Shown in pieces: positions 23,226 through 61,609 of a stretch of DNA of 64,000 nt. The notes beneath the pieces were generated by a model that was not told the DNA's origin, ran no database searches, and saw nothing but the letters and a program-made list of their open reading frames with translations. The stretch's first letter is position 1, and each line of letters starts with the position of its first letter. The translations under genes and the position numbers were made by a program. The DNA is from Taeniopygia guttata (Eukaryota > Chordata > Aves > Passeriformes > Estrildidae), in the NCBI RefSeq assembly GCF_048771995.1, contig NC_133030.1:58870001-58934000 (forward strand). Direction: 5' to 3'.

Positions 23226-24020
23226 CAGCATGTTAAAGCACATAAATATAAAACTGCAGGCTTTACAAAAATCTATAATGCAGAAACAAACTTTAGATGT
23301 TTTAAAAATATAGAATCATTAAATGTCCTCAGCTGGAAGCGACCCACAAGGATCACTGACTCCAACTACTGGTCCTGCAGAGGACGACCCCAAGAATCAC
23401 AACCTGGCAGAGTCTGGGCAAGATTTTCAGCACAGGCTATGACCCTTGGGGTGTCCTGTGCAGGGTCAAAAGTTGGACTCCATGATCCGTGTGGGCTCCT
23501 TCCGACTCAGGATATTCTATGATTCAGTGAAACATGGATGTCCTGCGACCACACTTTTAAATCTCACGAGGATTACACCACGCTCCCTGCGGAGTCAGCG
23601 CTCAAATCACACACGTAGCTAATGCAGGAAAACACTGAATTTAAAACTCTTTTCCATCATTACAGAGGGACCGATGCTCCATTTTCTTTAGAGCCCAGAC
23701 AGACAACTCCCTCCCTGAGCCAGGCCTGAGGGGGCACAGGGTGCAGGCTGGCCTAGCCGGGGGGAAGCCAAGCACCGGGGGCTGCGGGCCTGGAGAGGGG
23801 CAGGAGAGGCTTGGCCTGAGGAGCGGCCGGGAGCCATCCATCCCCTCCCTCCCTGCCTCACTCACTAGAAGACGGTGTGGAAGCGGCGCTCCCGCCACAG
23901 CTCGGCGAAGCGCTCGAAGCGGACGGTGTCTGCCTGCTGGAAGGCACCGAGCAGCTCCTCGCAGTCCTCCTTCAGCCCCGGCACGCCGCTCACGCCGCTC
24001 ATGCCGCTCATGCCGCTCAT
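17202..24020 (-). CDS. SNAPC1: SNAPC1, snRNA-activating protein complex subunit 1 (SNAP43)
   Basis: Nuclear subunit of SNAPc, which binds the proximal sequence element of snRNA genes and is needed for their transcription by RNA polymerases II and III. SNAPC1 bridges SNAPC3 and SNAPC4. The translated exons align with human SNAPC1 throughout the conserved region, for example FQIRVGALYLLYGLYNAQLC, RKLRLARAFHFTAMPK, EEFKDPSDRV and DKALSLIKDD. Exons 1-7 give 286 codons with every phase consistent. Exon 8 (SKSRRHRQVQLESS) and an exon carrying GMPIIVEEDSEE match the human C-terminal tail. The join between these two is unresolved. With a phase-0 donor after GAA at 17972 the protein would be about 402 residues, against 368 in human. 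The start is the first of three in-frame ATGs, with no in-frame ATG further upstream. The promoter is a CpG island. Confidence 0.95.
17966..18103 (-). CDS. SNAPC1: SNAPC1 coding exon 8 (3' edge uncertain)
   Basis: The acceptor CATTCAG leads into VSKSRRHRQVQLESSEPGSS, which matches human ASKSRRHRQVKLDSSDSDSA. The best-looking donor, AGAG|GTGCTT at 17965/17964, is phase 1 and does not fit the last exon's frame. A weaker phase-0 donor, GAA|GTTAGA after 17972, does. If neither is used, the frame stops at TGA 17942-17944, a possible alternative C-terminus. Confidence 0.75.
19014..19076 (-). CDS. SNAPC1: SNAPC1 coding exon 7
   Basis: 63 nt, phase 0 in and out, from TTTACAG to GAG|GTAGGT. It encodes GSERASALARIKYKSYSAVVE, homologous to human CERAESLAKIKSKAFSVVIQ. 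Confidence 0.93.
19687..19761 (-). CDS. SNAPC1: SNAPC1 coding exon 6
   Basis: 75 nt, phase 0 in and out, from CTACCCCACAG to GAG|GTAAGG. It encodes KLLQNTEVTNETENKKKEQ and six more residues. This is the poorly conserved, charged linker, aligned mainly by position and phase. Confidence 0.85.
20182..20340 (-). CDS. SNAPC1: SNAPC1 coding exon 5
   Basis: 159 nt, 53 codons, phase 0, from ATTTCAG to ATG|GTAGGT. It contains NIHDHYQKMKCVISADKS and DKALSLIKDDFVVTLKDI, both very close to human. Confidence 0.96.
20832..20900. repeat. 37-bp tandem duplication in SNAPC1 intron 5
   Basis: The segment TTATCAAATGCATCATATAA followed by TAAAAA occurs twice at 37-bp spacing (about 20835 and 20872). A partial AAATGCAT copy lies between them. 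Confidence 0.9.
21311..21415 (-). CDS. SNAPC1: SNAPC1 coding exon 4
   Basis: 105 nt, 35 codons, phase 0, from TTTTAG to GAG|GTACAG. It encodes LTYRTKKKSEEIYI and then KEEFKDPSDRVNSLITNDVL, matching human EEFKDPSDRVMKLITSDVLE. Confidence 0.96.
21866..22006 (-). CDS. SNAPC1: SNAPC1 coding exon 3
   Basis: 141 nt, 47 codons, phase 0, from TGTTGCAG to CCA|GTGAGT. It encodes IRIALKDWPEIQKFQLDL and DAAFIFRKLRLARAFHFTAM, very close to human. Confidence 0.97.
23016..23175 (-). CDS. SNAPC1: SNAPC1 coding exon 2
   Basis: 160 nt, entering in phase 2 (TA|T) and leaving in phase 0 (AAG|GTAATT). It encodes GRMRALERNKLTKKTL and on to FQIRVGALYLLYGLYNAQLC, near-identical to human in the second half. Its acceptor, TTTGCTTTAG, is preceded by a run of 42 T on the transcribed strand. 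Confidence 0.96.
23183..23224. repeat. Homopolymer A42 on plus; polypyrimidine tract of SNAPC1 exon 2
   Basis: Forty-two consecutive A on the plus strand, i.e. T42 in the SNAPC1 pre-mRNA sense, ends about 8 nt before the exon 2 acceptor. It therefore acts as the polypyrimidine tract. Exact length in an assembly is unreliable. Confidence 0.95.
23308..23420 (-). mobile_element. CR1: CR1 LINE 3' fragment, antisense, left arm of an inverted pair
   Basis: The reversed terminus TAGAATCATTAAATGTCCTC continues as AGCTGGAAGCGACCCACAAG, GATCACTGACTCCAACTACT, then GGACGACCCCAAGAATCACA. It is the complement of the neighbouring fragment at 23424-23527. Confidence 0.85.
23424..23527 (+). mobile_element. 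CR1: CR1 LINE 3' fragment, sense, right arm of an inverted pair
   Basis: It shows GACCCTTGGGGTGTCCTGTG, then AAAGTTGGACTCCATGATCC, GTGTGGGCTCCTTCCGACTC and a terminal AGGATATTCTATGATTCAGT. It is oriented opposite to 23308-23420, with almost no spacer. Confidence 0.92.
23866..24020 (-). CDS. SNAPC1: SNAPC1 coding exon 1
   Basis: The exon runs from ATG at 24020 in a GCCGGCGGC context through MSGMSGMSGVSGVPGLKEDC and ALLGAF-like EELLGAFQQADTVRFERFAE to the donor TTCTA|GTGAGT. The core matches human DCEALLSRFQETDSVRFEDF. The first 12 residues are a coding 9-bp repeat (MSG, MSG, MSG, VSG) with three possible in-frame ATGs. The upstream one is taken as the start. Confidence 0.93.
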
Positions 24021-24126
24021 GCCGCCGGCCCCGCGGCCGCTCCGCACGGGCGCTGCCGCACCACAACAACCGCGCGGCGCCTGCGCGGCCGCTCCGCGCC
24101 TGCGCACGGCCCCCGCCGGGAGGAGC

Positions 24127-24462
24127 CGCTCGGGCTGCCCGTGAGGGAGCGGCGCTGCCCGTGAGGGAGCGGCGCTGCTGCCCGTGAGGGAGAGGCTGTG
24201 CCCGTGAGGGAGCGGCTCTACCCGTGAGCGAGAGGCACTGCCCGTGAGGGAGAGGGGCTGCCCGTGAGGGAGCGGCTCTGCCCGTGAGGGAGCGGGACCG
24301 CTGCCCGTGAGGGAGAGGCTGTGCCCGTGAGGGAGAGGCGCTGCCCGTGAGGGAGAGGCGCTGCCCGTGAGGGAGAGGCGCTGCCCGTGAGGGAGCGGCG
24401 CTGCCCGTGAGGAAGCGGCGCTGCCCGTGAGGGAGAGGCGCTGCCCGTGAGGGAGCGGGGCT
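24127..24462. repeat. About 21-bp GC-rich minisatellite, 16 copies, upstream of SNAPC1
   Basis: Sixteen tandem copies built on GCTGCCCGTGAGGGAGMGGC (period about 20-21 bp, some variants) lie 107-442 bp upstream of the SNAPC1 ATG. The long minus-strand open frame across it (leucine-proline-histidine-glycine-glutamine repeats) is a repeat artefact. Confidence 0.97.
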
Positions 24463-24834
24463 GTCCCGCCCCGCTGCGCTCCCGCCGCGGTCCGGCCCCG
24501 GTGCCGCTGTGTGTGGCGAGACCCCGTCAGTGACGGGCGCTCGCTCTGCCCGCCTCGGGCGATGTCCCGCTCCCTCCCGCCGTGGAGGGCCAGCCCGCTC
24601 CACGAGCACAGCGCATCCCTGGGTGGTGCCGGGGCGCAGCCCGCGGGGATGAGCGGGTTCGGGCGGGATGAGCCGCGGCGGGTGCGCTCGGGCAGGCACC
24701 GGAGATCCCGAGGACGCTGTCGAGGCGCGGGGATTCACACTCCCCGCCCCAGTCCCCGCAGGCTCCCCCGGCAGCGAGCTCGGGGGCCGTGACCCGGCGG
24801 GCTCGGGAACAGCGGATCCCCCGCGGCCGTGGGG

Positions 24835-25139
24835 ACGTGACACGCCGCCACGCTCCGCTGAAGGACCACCGCTGCTCTCCCGGCTGTCCCAAAACCCCGA
24901 CGGCTGCGGGAGTCCCGTTCCGCCTGGGCGAGCGCGGCAGGCAGGGATAAGCCGGCGGCCGCCCCCCCGAGCGGCGGGATGCCCTTCCGTGCCCTGCCGT
25001 GTCATACCGTGCCGTGCCGCCCGCTCCCCGCATGCACGGCCACACGTAGGCGGCCGGGGAGGGGGCCGCGGCTGCCGAGCCGCACGTAGGGTGGGTGGGT
25101 GCGGCCTCGCTCCCCTGCCCGCGCTCCCTGGCGCACGTA
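24835..25139. promoter_or_regulatory. Cluster of HIF-response-element cores
   Basis: Six RCGTG cores fall in about 300 bp: ACGTG on plus at 24835, GCGTG on minus at 24841-24845 and 24849-24853, and TACGTG on minus at 25043-25048, 25083-25088 and 25134-25139. The HRE core is RCGTG, and TACGTG is the extended form found in well-studied HIF targets. Function is inferred, not shown. Confidence 0.45.
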
Positions 25140-25203
25140 CAGAGAGGGGCGAGCGGCCACCGAGGCTGCTGCCGGGACCGGCGCCGGAGAGCCCCGCGCC
25201 GCG

Positions 25204-25212
25204 GTGAGTACG
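25204..25212 (+). other. Consensus 5' splice site on the plus strand (possible divergent first exon)
   Basis: GCCGCG|GTGAGTACGG in the CpG island is an excellent donor on the strand opposite SNAPC1. It suggests a plus-strand first exon (non-coding or 5'UTR) starting somewhere near 25.1 kb and splicing toward HIF1A. No second exon is identified. Confidence 0.35.
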
Positions 25213-25480
25213 GACCCGCGGCACCGGGCACCGCTCGGGGCGGGGCGGGCAGCGTCCCGGGGAAGCAGCTTGTGGTGCCCGGGAGGCTCCGCAGCCCTTC
25301 GGGCGGGTCCCCAGAGGGTTTAAGGACGGGGCTCGGGTTTCAAGGCGGTGTTGCGGTGATCGTCGCTGCGGTCGGGGCTTGGATTGTGGGAGCGCGGCTG
25401 GACAGCGGCACCTGCGCCGGGAGCGCTCCCGGGCTGGGCAGGAGAGCGCCCGGGTGCCTGCGGGGCACGATGCCCGGCGC

Positions 25481-28400
25481 AGGGGAAGCCACGCTTCCCC
25501 TACAGCGTGTAGGGCAAGTATGGGCTTGGGATAGAGCCTTGTGTGGTGCCTTTGGGATGTTCAAATCTGCAGGAGTTTTCCCAGCGACCAGGTAAAAAAA
25601 TCACGTTTTGCTTTCTCAAATAATCGTGCACTGCGAAATGAGTGTAGAATTCTTCTGGCTACGGTACCGTGATGTTCTCCAGTTCACCAATAGCATCAAC
25701 TAATTGATCCAAAGGTCGCTCCTTACAGCGAGGCACATCAAGCTGTCAGCTCCTACAATGTCAGGAGTTCCCACAGTGCTCCAGACAAACAAACATCTTT
25801 CCATATTTATTGTATTTCCCAAAAGGTTGCTGGAATGAAACCTTTTGCAGCCTTTATGAGGAGGTAATTTGCCATCGGCTGAACAGCACTTGCCTTTGAG
25901 CACCACTGGTTGCCGATGTCATTGACTACAGGAACAGAGATATTTGCAGAGCTGTTGCATATGAACTGTACAGGGTTTAACAGGGCAGAACTGCACCTGC
26001 CAGGGTTTGGTTTGCATTTTTTTCCTTTTTCTGAAAAGACACTTTCATCTATCATCTGGATTCATGTTTAGAGATGGAGGGCAGTGACCCCATTCATCCA
26101 GTACGTGGCCCTGACTTCAACAAATTGTACTGATTTTGGAACAGAATACCAACACTGTTAGGAAAACAGATATAATGTTCTCCCCTCAACAATGGATTTA
26201 AGGACTCAAAGCACAAGTGAGTCAACACTCACACATCATGGAGTGAGTTCACTGTTACATACAGCTCAAACCAAGCCCTGTTTTGGAGTCATCCCTTAAT
26301 TTAATAGGAGCAGCCTGGCTCTGGAGTGATGCTGAATTTGTAAAGCTCAGAGTGTGTTTTCTGATTTTTTTGTATTTTAAGCGTGCAGTGAGCGGGGTGA
26401 TTTCTCAGAGATGATGTTTCAAGTAACGCTATATGGATTTCTCTTTTTCCTAAGGCAGATGGGGCTGCATGATGCAAGATGTAGTGAGGATGAGGCTGTT
26501 GTGCCCATGTGAATGTGCCCTAAGTCTTCCCTTGCAGGAAGTTTGGGTACATTGTAAAGAATGAAAATGCAGAAGAATTAAATCAAGTGACAGGGTCTCT
26601 TCATACAATTTCTCTGGTGTGGTATATAAAATTAAATACAGTATCAATTTTTAGACTAATTAATATTCTACTCTTCTTCATCACCTGTTTTCAGTACTCC
26701 TTCAAATTATTCATTAGTACATTTTAGTACAATTAATGCCTTCAAACTAAAAAAAATTATATAAATAATTAGATGATGTAAGGAAGGTTACTGTATCTTC
26801 TTCATATTCAACTGCTAAACAAAAGGATAAAATCCTATTTGCTCTATTAATTCCTAGTTTATAAGTTGCAATTTAAAAGCCATTTATCCTGCGCTGATAT
26901 AAATAATGGGGTTTTCCAGGTGCATATGGCACAAAACAAGTTTCTCTTTTACTACCATATATGATTGCATCAGAACACATTTTCAAGTTGAAAACATGAA
27001 AATAAGTCATTAATATATTTTATTAAATGGCTTATTCCACCTTTGGTATGTACAAACCTATTGCTACTAAGAGGATCATACTCCACTGGTGCACACCTCC
27101 TGCTTTCAGACTTCCCAACAAGCACAAATTTTGCAAAAGCTTTTTAATCTGTGCAGTAGGATGTGGCATTGATTTAACATTCCCATATCTGACTTGTCAA
27201 ATTGTTATGTTTGACCTCTTTTGTTCACACATGTGATCTGCTTAACTCAGGTGAGATAACCTCATGTGAATAGGATTCAGCTTACATATAAATATTATCT
27301 ATTTATATTATATTTAATATAAAATCTATGTTTCTGGAGACTGTGGCCATGGCTGCTTGATGCCCAAGTTTCTGACAGCGGGCAGTAAAGTCTCAAACCT
27401 GCAAGGAATTTGTTACTCTGCACAGTAGTTTAGTTAATTTTAAAGTCACCTCTACCTTTTATAATAGGGGAAAGGGATGGACAAAGATCACAGATGTCAC
27501 AAATTAGAAACAAACCCTCTCTTTTATTGAATTTTATACTGGTACACAATCAAAAAGAAATACAGTCACAAGTACGTCAAAATGTTTCAGGAGGAATATC
27601 AATTGCAATATGTTGTACTTGGTTCCAAAAAAGAATTCCATTAAAATATACCACTTCTTCATGAGAGAATACTGCTATTATTCACAAAATCTACTGTACT
27701 GTATAAATCCAGCAGCAAACTCTTTAACTTTTTGGTAACTTGCTCAAGGTAAACAGGGAAGCAGAAGTAAAATGGCAATTCAATTCTTTAATTTGGATCA
27801 AAAATCAGTCCTCCAGAATGGAACTTTTCAGGGAGTTAAGTCATAATGGTATTTTTAAATGAAAGCTGGATACCCAACTCATGTGGGATTCCTATGAAAA
27901 TGGAGTTCCTGCTAAGTCTTTGTGGCCTGTGACATGTTTATATTCATGCTGGGCAGTTGGAGTTGGAGTAATGTGCCTGAGTGCAGTGACATTTGAGTGC
28001 GATGCGTGCCCAGGTCAGGAGCAGGGCAGCAGTGGGAAGGGACAGATGGCTCACCTGGGCCTGGCCAGCCCGGCTGACAGGGGCAGGATGCTCCCAGATC
28101 CCACCACACTGTCAGGAAAGGTTCACTCAGCAGTGCAACAGGGGACAACACCTGCCAACAGATACTGCCTTTAGCTGCCAGTGCTTAGCTGTTTAATTAA
28201 ACAGCTCTTTAAGTAATAAAACATTATTATTAAAAATGCTGTAGTTTAACTTGTAATCACCAGAATTACCTGGCCCAACGGTTGTATTTCATTGGAAGCA
28301 GAGCTGATAATTTCATCCAAACTAAGCTTTGAAGTCCTTAAAACCCTCATCAGAGTTATGTTTAAATAGCTCTTTTGGGCCCTAATTTGTGATTCTTTAA

Positions 28401-28929
28401 TTCAGTAATTACTTTGGGAGAGTTTAATGTGGGTACAGAGCTACTATTAAGTTTTGTTTCTCAGGTAAGTTGTTTCCATTTCACCCAGAGGTTTTCAAAG
28501 GTCACTGAAGTCCAAACCAGTCTCACTAGGTGGGAGGAAGGTATGTTAGCAAGAGGTACTTTGGACTTCAGGCTACCTTCATTTACTCATCTCTTACACC
28601 CAAGATAAGTTACTGCACACCCTATTTACATGATTCCTGGGGAGGTACAGCTGTAGTTAATTTTAACAACTTTCACATAAAGGAAGGAATTGTGTAATCA
28701 TAAATACTAGTTTAAAAATTCTTTTACCCTTTAACAAAATCATCCCTGTTGATGATTAAAAGATCAATAAAATCCATATATAAGAACAGTAATTGTACTG
28801 TGCCCTGAAGAAGGCCTGGCTTGACTACTGCTGATAGTCAGGAAAACCTGGAAGGTAACTCTGTTATTCTCCTCAATTTACCATTTTCACATAATTAGCA
28901 TGTTCTATTTACAGGAGAAAATACTGTAT
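25481..28929. other. Intergenic spacer between HIF1A and SNAPC1
   Basis: AT-rich DNA with no recognised exon, RNA gene or repeat. A plus-strand transcript from the island at 25.1 kb would cross it. Confidence 0.5.
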
Positions 28930-29155
28930 TTACCCACAGATCACAGAATGATTTGGGTGGGAAGGGACCTTAAAACCCACCTAGTTCCAACCCTGCCATG
29001 GGCAGGGACACCTTTCACTATCCTGGGTTGCTCCAAGCCCCATCCCACCTGGCATTGGACACTTCCAGGGCTGGGTTCTCCACAGCTGCTCTTGGAAACC
29101 TGTCCAGTGTCTCACCACCCTCACAGTTATTAATTTCCTCGTAATTTCTAATCTG
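28930..29155 (-). mobile_element. CR1: CR1 LINE 3' fragment, antisense
   Basis: The reversed terminus ATCACAGAATGATTTGGGTG is followed by GGAAGGGACCTTAAAACCCA, CTGCCATGGGCAGGGACACC and GGGTTGCTCCAAGCCCCATC, in canonical order. Confidence 0.94.
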
Positions 29156-29305
29156 GTATCTCAACATTTTAAAAAGGCAGCAAGTTGGCAAACAAAGCAT
29201 GCAAAATCACTAAGAAAACACTTAGGAAAATATTCTAGAAGCTTGTGCTCCAAATTAGCTCTAGAATCAGACTAGACTGTATGTTCCTGGAGTCCAAAAA
29301 GTTTA

Positions 29306-29325
29306 GGGGGGGGAGGAGGGGGGGG
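29306..29325 (+). repeat. G-rich run, possible G-quadruplex
   Basis: Twenty bases, all G except two A, between AT-rich flanks. Several G-tracts of three or more are possible on the plus strand. Confidence 0.7.
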
Positions 29326-29659
29326 AAAGTTAGTAACACATAAATTTTAAAAAAGCAACTGAAAGGTGAACTAGGTTTTGCAAACTAGCATCAGCATTTA
29401 GCAAAGCCCTTACAAGGCCAGAACAATTACTGCTCCTTTTCTGTGCCTTGTTCACTGTCTTTAGGAGACTTGGGGGGATTTTGTTAGGCTATTTTTTCTC
29501 TACAGTAAACCAATACAGCTACAGCAGTTCATCACAGTAATTATAATATTATTATTATGCATAGTAAATGTTATTATGCATAGTAAAATAATGTTAGAAT
29601 TGAGATTTTTAGATTAAACCTAGCTCAGTTAAATCCACAGCTGCTATTCCTAAGAACAG

Positions 29660-29785
29660 AGATGATCAAGGATAGGGTGGATGGGGCTCTGAGCAACCTG
29701 ATCTCATAGAATGCCCATGACAGGAGTGTGGGAACAAGATGATCTTTAAAGTCCTTTCCAACCCAAGCCATCCTCTGACTCCAAC
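29660..29785 (+). mobile_element. CR1: CR1 LINE 3' tail, sense
   Basis: It shows GGGTGGATGGGGCTCTGAGC, AACCTGATCTCATAGAATGC, a GATGATCTTTAAAGTCCTTT segment and CCAACCCAAGCCATCCTCTG. Confidence 0.88.
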
Positions 29786-31167
29786 GGGCTTATGACCTTA
29801 ATATCATATGGGGCACTCCAGTCTTCCTTCTCTTTTTAACACTGATTTTAGTCTGAAAACTTTCTGCCCTCTTAGTGCACTGAAGAAGGCCTGACAGATC
29901 CAAACATGTCAGGCTCCTCCAAAACACAGCCAAGAGAGCAGCAGAACACTTCTGACCTGTCTCTTGGAAGTGCAAAGGGATAACTCCCCCAGGCCAGCTC
30001 CAAGTTTGGCAGGGCAGTACAAAAGTAGATCCCAGCTGCACTTTCCGCCTGCCCGCAAGACTCTCACAGAAGCACCACATCAATCCATGCAGAGCTAAAG
30101 CAGGAGGGATGCCTGGAACAGCAGGGGCTTAACCCAACTTCACTATTTAAACCTCCTAACTGCTGAAAAAATGCCAGCAGAGACACAGCAGGCAGGGAGG
30201 AGCTCTGCTTCTTTTAGCCATTAAAAATGCATTAAAAATGTTCACTACTGAAAACGTTCTCTGCATGAAGCTTCAGCTGCAGCTGACTGCCCCTACCTTC
30301 TCCTCCCTGTGCAGCTTCTACTCAGAACTTTAACAAGTGTGCAACTATCTTCTGCTGCCAGTGCCTTATCATTTTTTGTTAATAGTGTCCTTTTAGTTTC
30401 ACAAAGTTGTGGCAGTTTGGAAAGTGCTCCTTTCAGTGAAACAATAATTTTAGAGAACAGGTTACGCTTATGTACTATGACATTGATTTCAAAACAGTGC
30501 TATGAAAACAAAAAGTTTACAACATAAACCCTATGTAACTCCTGTGACACACCATGATTGATTACTTATCTCAATATAAGTTTTGTGAAAATAGTCTGGA
30601 GAACGCACAGAATATCTTGATCATATTTACACAACACAGGATTACCAGTAGTGTTGCGTTTTATACAGCAAAATGAGGAAAGTCACTGGGTCAGCAGCAC
30701 AAAAATGGGGAACAAGTTTCATCAAGTACCAGCTTAATTTTTTAATCATGGATTTTTGTGACAGAAATCCATCTCAGATCAATCACTCCTGTGAATTTTA
30801 CCTTTTCCTGCTTTCCTGTGTTACCTTGATAAAGCTTCCAGAGACAAGCCTTTAAGCTGTTCATAAAGATGAATTCTTCCTGCTCTAAAGTAAATCAAAG
30901 CTGCTGCCTCCTCGCTGCCAGGTTTGCTCGCTGGTGTGATTACAGGTTGAGAAGTATAACGTCTTTGGCGAGTGGTAGTACAACACTGTCTGGGAGACTT
31001 CAGTACTGAACAGGCTCAAATAATTAACGCAGAGATGTTACAATCAAAATAAGGAAGCAGTAGTTTCCAATCAACTCTAAGTTAAAAAGGGAACACGGAT
31101 GAACAATAACCACTAACAAAAATATAAATTATCTCATTTCTCTCAGATAACACACTCCCCAAGGGGG
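29786..31167. other. Intergenic, just beyond the HIF1A 3' end
   Basis: No gene or repeat recognised. Sequence immediately past 31168 (downstream of the HIF1A poly(A) site) should carry its GU-rich element, but I cannot delimit it. Confidence 0.45.
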
Positions 31168-31183
31168 CCTGGTCCACATATAG

Positions 31184-31189
31184 TTTATT
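31184..31189 (-). terminator. HIF1A: HIF1A polyadenylation signal AATAAA
   Basis: AATAAA on the minus strand, about 15-20 nt before the GTGGACCAGG end that I remember from the human transcript. It is the only AATAAA I find between the stop codon and this point. Confidence 0.85.
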
Positions 31190-32356
31190 GATGTAAGAAA
31201 ACAATACAGTTAGTGTCAGATCCAACCACAAAGAGCAAAAAGAATGAGTGAATGAAGGTTTTGTACAGTACATATAGGAAAATAAGATGTTTGTGACAAC
31301 TATATATTTCTAAATAAAAAGGCTTCTAAATATATTCAAGTTATTGAAATCTACATGAAAACATATGGATGTTAATAGCAACAAGGTGCATAAAACCAAA
31401 ACATCAAAATATTGAGCAACTCAATGATGTACTAGATAAAAGTTTGCTAACAATGCAAGATGTTTTACAATCTGCTTGAAATATCACCTATACCACACAG
31501 GGTAAGCTGAACATTTAGATTTAAGTCATACACAATATTAGCATTAACTTCAACAACTACAGGCAGGGATTTTTTTTTAAGCTGGCAAAGTGACTACTTT
31601 AAGAACATCAAACTTTCTCTAAATTGAGAACGTATCCAAAGAAAATGCTGCTAGCCCTTTCCAGATAAAGCCTTTCCTTTGACTAACCACACCCACTGAA
31701 GTCAAAAGCATAAGACAGCATTTGAGAACAATTTATATTACAACGTGACTAAAATAATGACATAATCCAGGTTTAAACATGTTTCCATAGGCAAACAAAA
31801 GATTCTTCTTAAAAACTAGTTTTTATAAATGCAGAATATATTGCATGAGGAACTGCTGGTATTTTTTAAGAAAATATATTGTGCGATTGTGGCTACAATG
31901 CACCGCTGCAAAGCATTGTTGTTTCTTATAAAAACTATTAACATAAAAAACTTACTTGAACATAAAGAGTAAGAGAGCACAAGTCTTCCAACTACCTATG
32001 AAAAGCAGGATGGAAGTATTGCCAGTTTTTCCTGTGTTGACATTTTACTAATGATAAGTTTTGGTGACCAACTCCCCAGCCAAAAAATAAATATTTTTTT
32101 TTTCATCAGGTGCATATTTCAAAGCTGCTATTGCAAGTGTGTTTTAAATGTAATGGACTTAAAAGTGTATGTACCAAAGAATTATAAAAATGCACTAGAG
32201 TTTGAGTTATTGTTACATAAAGAACATATTAAAAAGACTGTCAAAATAAGTAGAAAGGGGATCAAAACTGAACTAACTGAATTAGTGCAGTACTGTAGCC
32301 AGGCTTCTAAAATCAGATATAGAAAATATAAATAGACTGCTTTAGGTGATGATTCA

Positions 32357-32363
32357 CCAGTGT
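32357..32363 (-). promoter_or_regulatory. miR-199a-5p seed match in the HIF1A 3'UTR
   Basis: ACACTGG, the complement of miR-199a-5p bases 2-8, lies about 30 nt after the stop codon in a stretch shared with human. miR-199a-5p is a reported repressor of mammalian HIF1A. Use in this species is inferred. Confidence 0.6.
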
Positions 32364-32391
32364 CCAAAAAAGGAGCAAGTTTTGTGAAAGC

Positions 32392-61609
<29,218 letters not shown>

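Larger units (their letters stand above)
23860..25480. promoter_or_regulatory. CpG island covering the SNAPC1 promoter and upstream region
   Basis: Very CpG-dense from the SNAPC1 first exon to about 25.5 kb. Between 24070 and 24108 there are two GCGCCTGCGC/GCCTGCGCAC motifs that resemble NRF1 sites, 50-90 bp upstream of the ATG and typical of housekeeping promoters. No TATA box is seen. The island extends far beyond SNAPC1 and includes a plus-strand splice donor at 25204, so divergent transcription is plausible. Confidence 0.8.
31168..32391 (-). other. HIF1A: HIF1A 3'UTR
   Basis: About 1.2 kb between the TGA and the inferred cleavage site, similar to the human length. Several stretches match the human HIF1A 3'UTR as I remember it: the first 100 nt (TTTTTTGGACACTGGTG, AGAAGCCTGGCTACA), an internal block (CGCACAATATATTTTCTTAA), and the last part (CTCTTTGTGGTTGGATCT, GTGGACCAGG). 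Such conservation implies post-transcriptional control. In human the antisense RNA HIF1A-AS2 overlaps this region. I see no direct evidence for it here. Confidence 0.88.

Noticed and set aside
24020-24107. N-terminal extension of SNAPC1 to 24107
   Set aside because: The upstream codon at 24107 is GTG, not ATG, and the extension has no match in human SNAPC1. ATG 24020 has a good context.
24127-24462. CRISPR-like array
   Set aside because: The repeats are directly adjacent without unique spacers and lie in vertebrate CpG-island DNA, so this is a minisatellite.
23641-25224. 527-codon minus-strand open frame over the SNAPC1 island
   Set aside because: It exists because stop codons are rare in GC-rich DNA and the minisatellite repeats a stop-free unit. 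It overlaps SNAPC1 exon 1 in another frame and has no homology I recognise.
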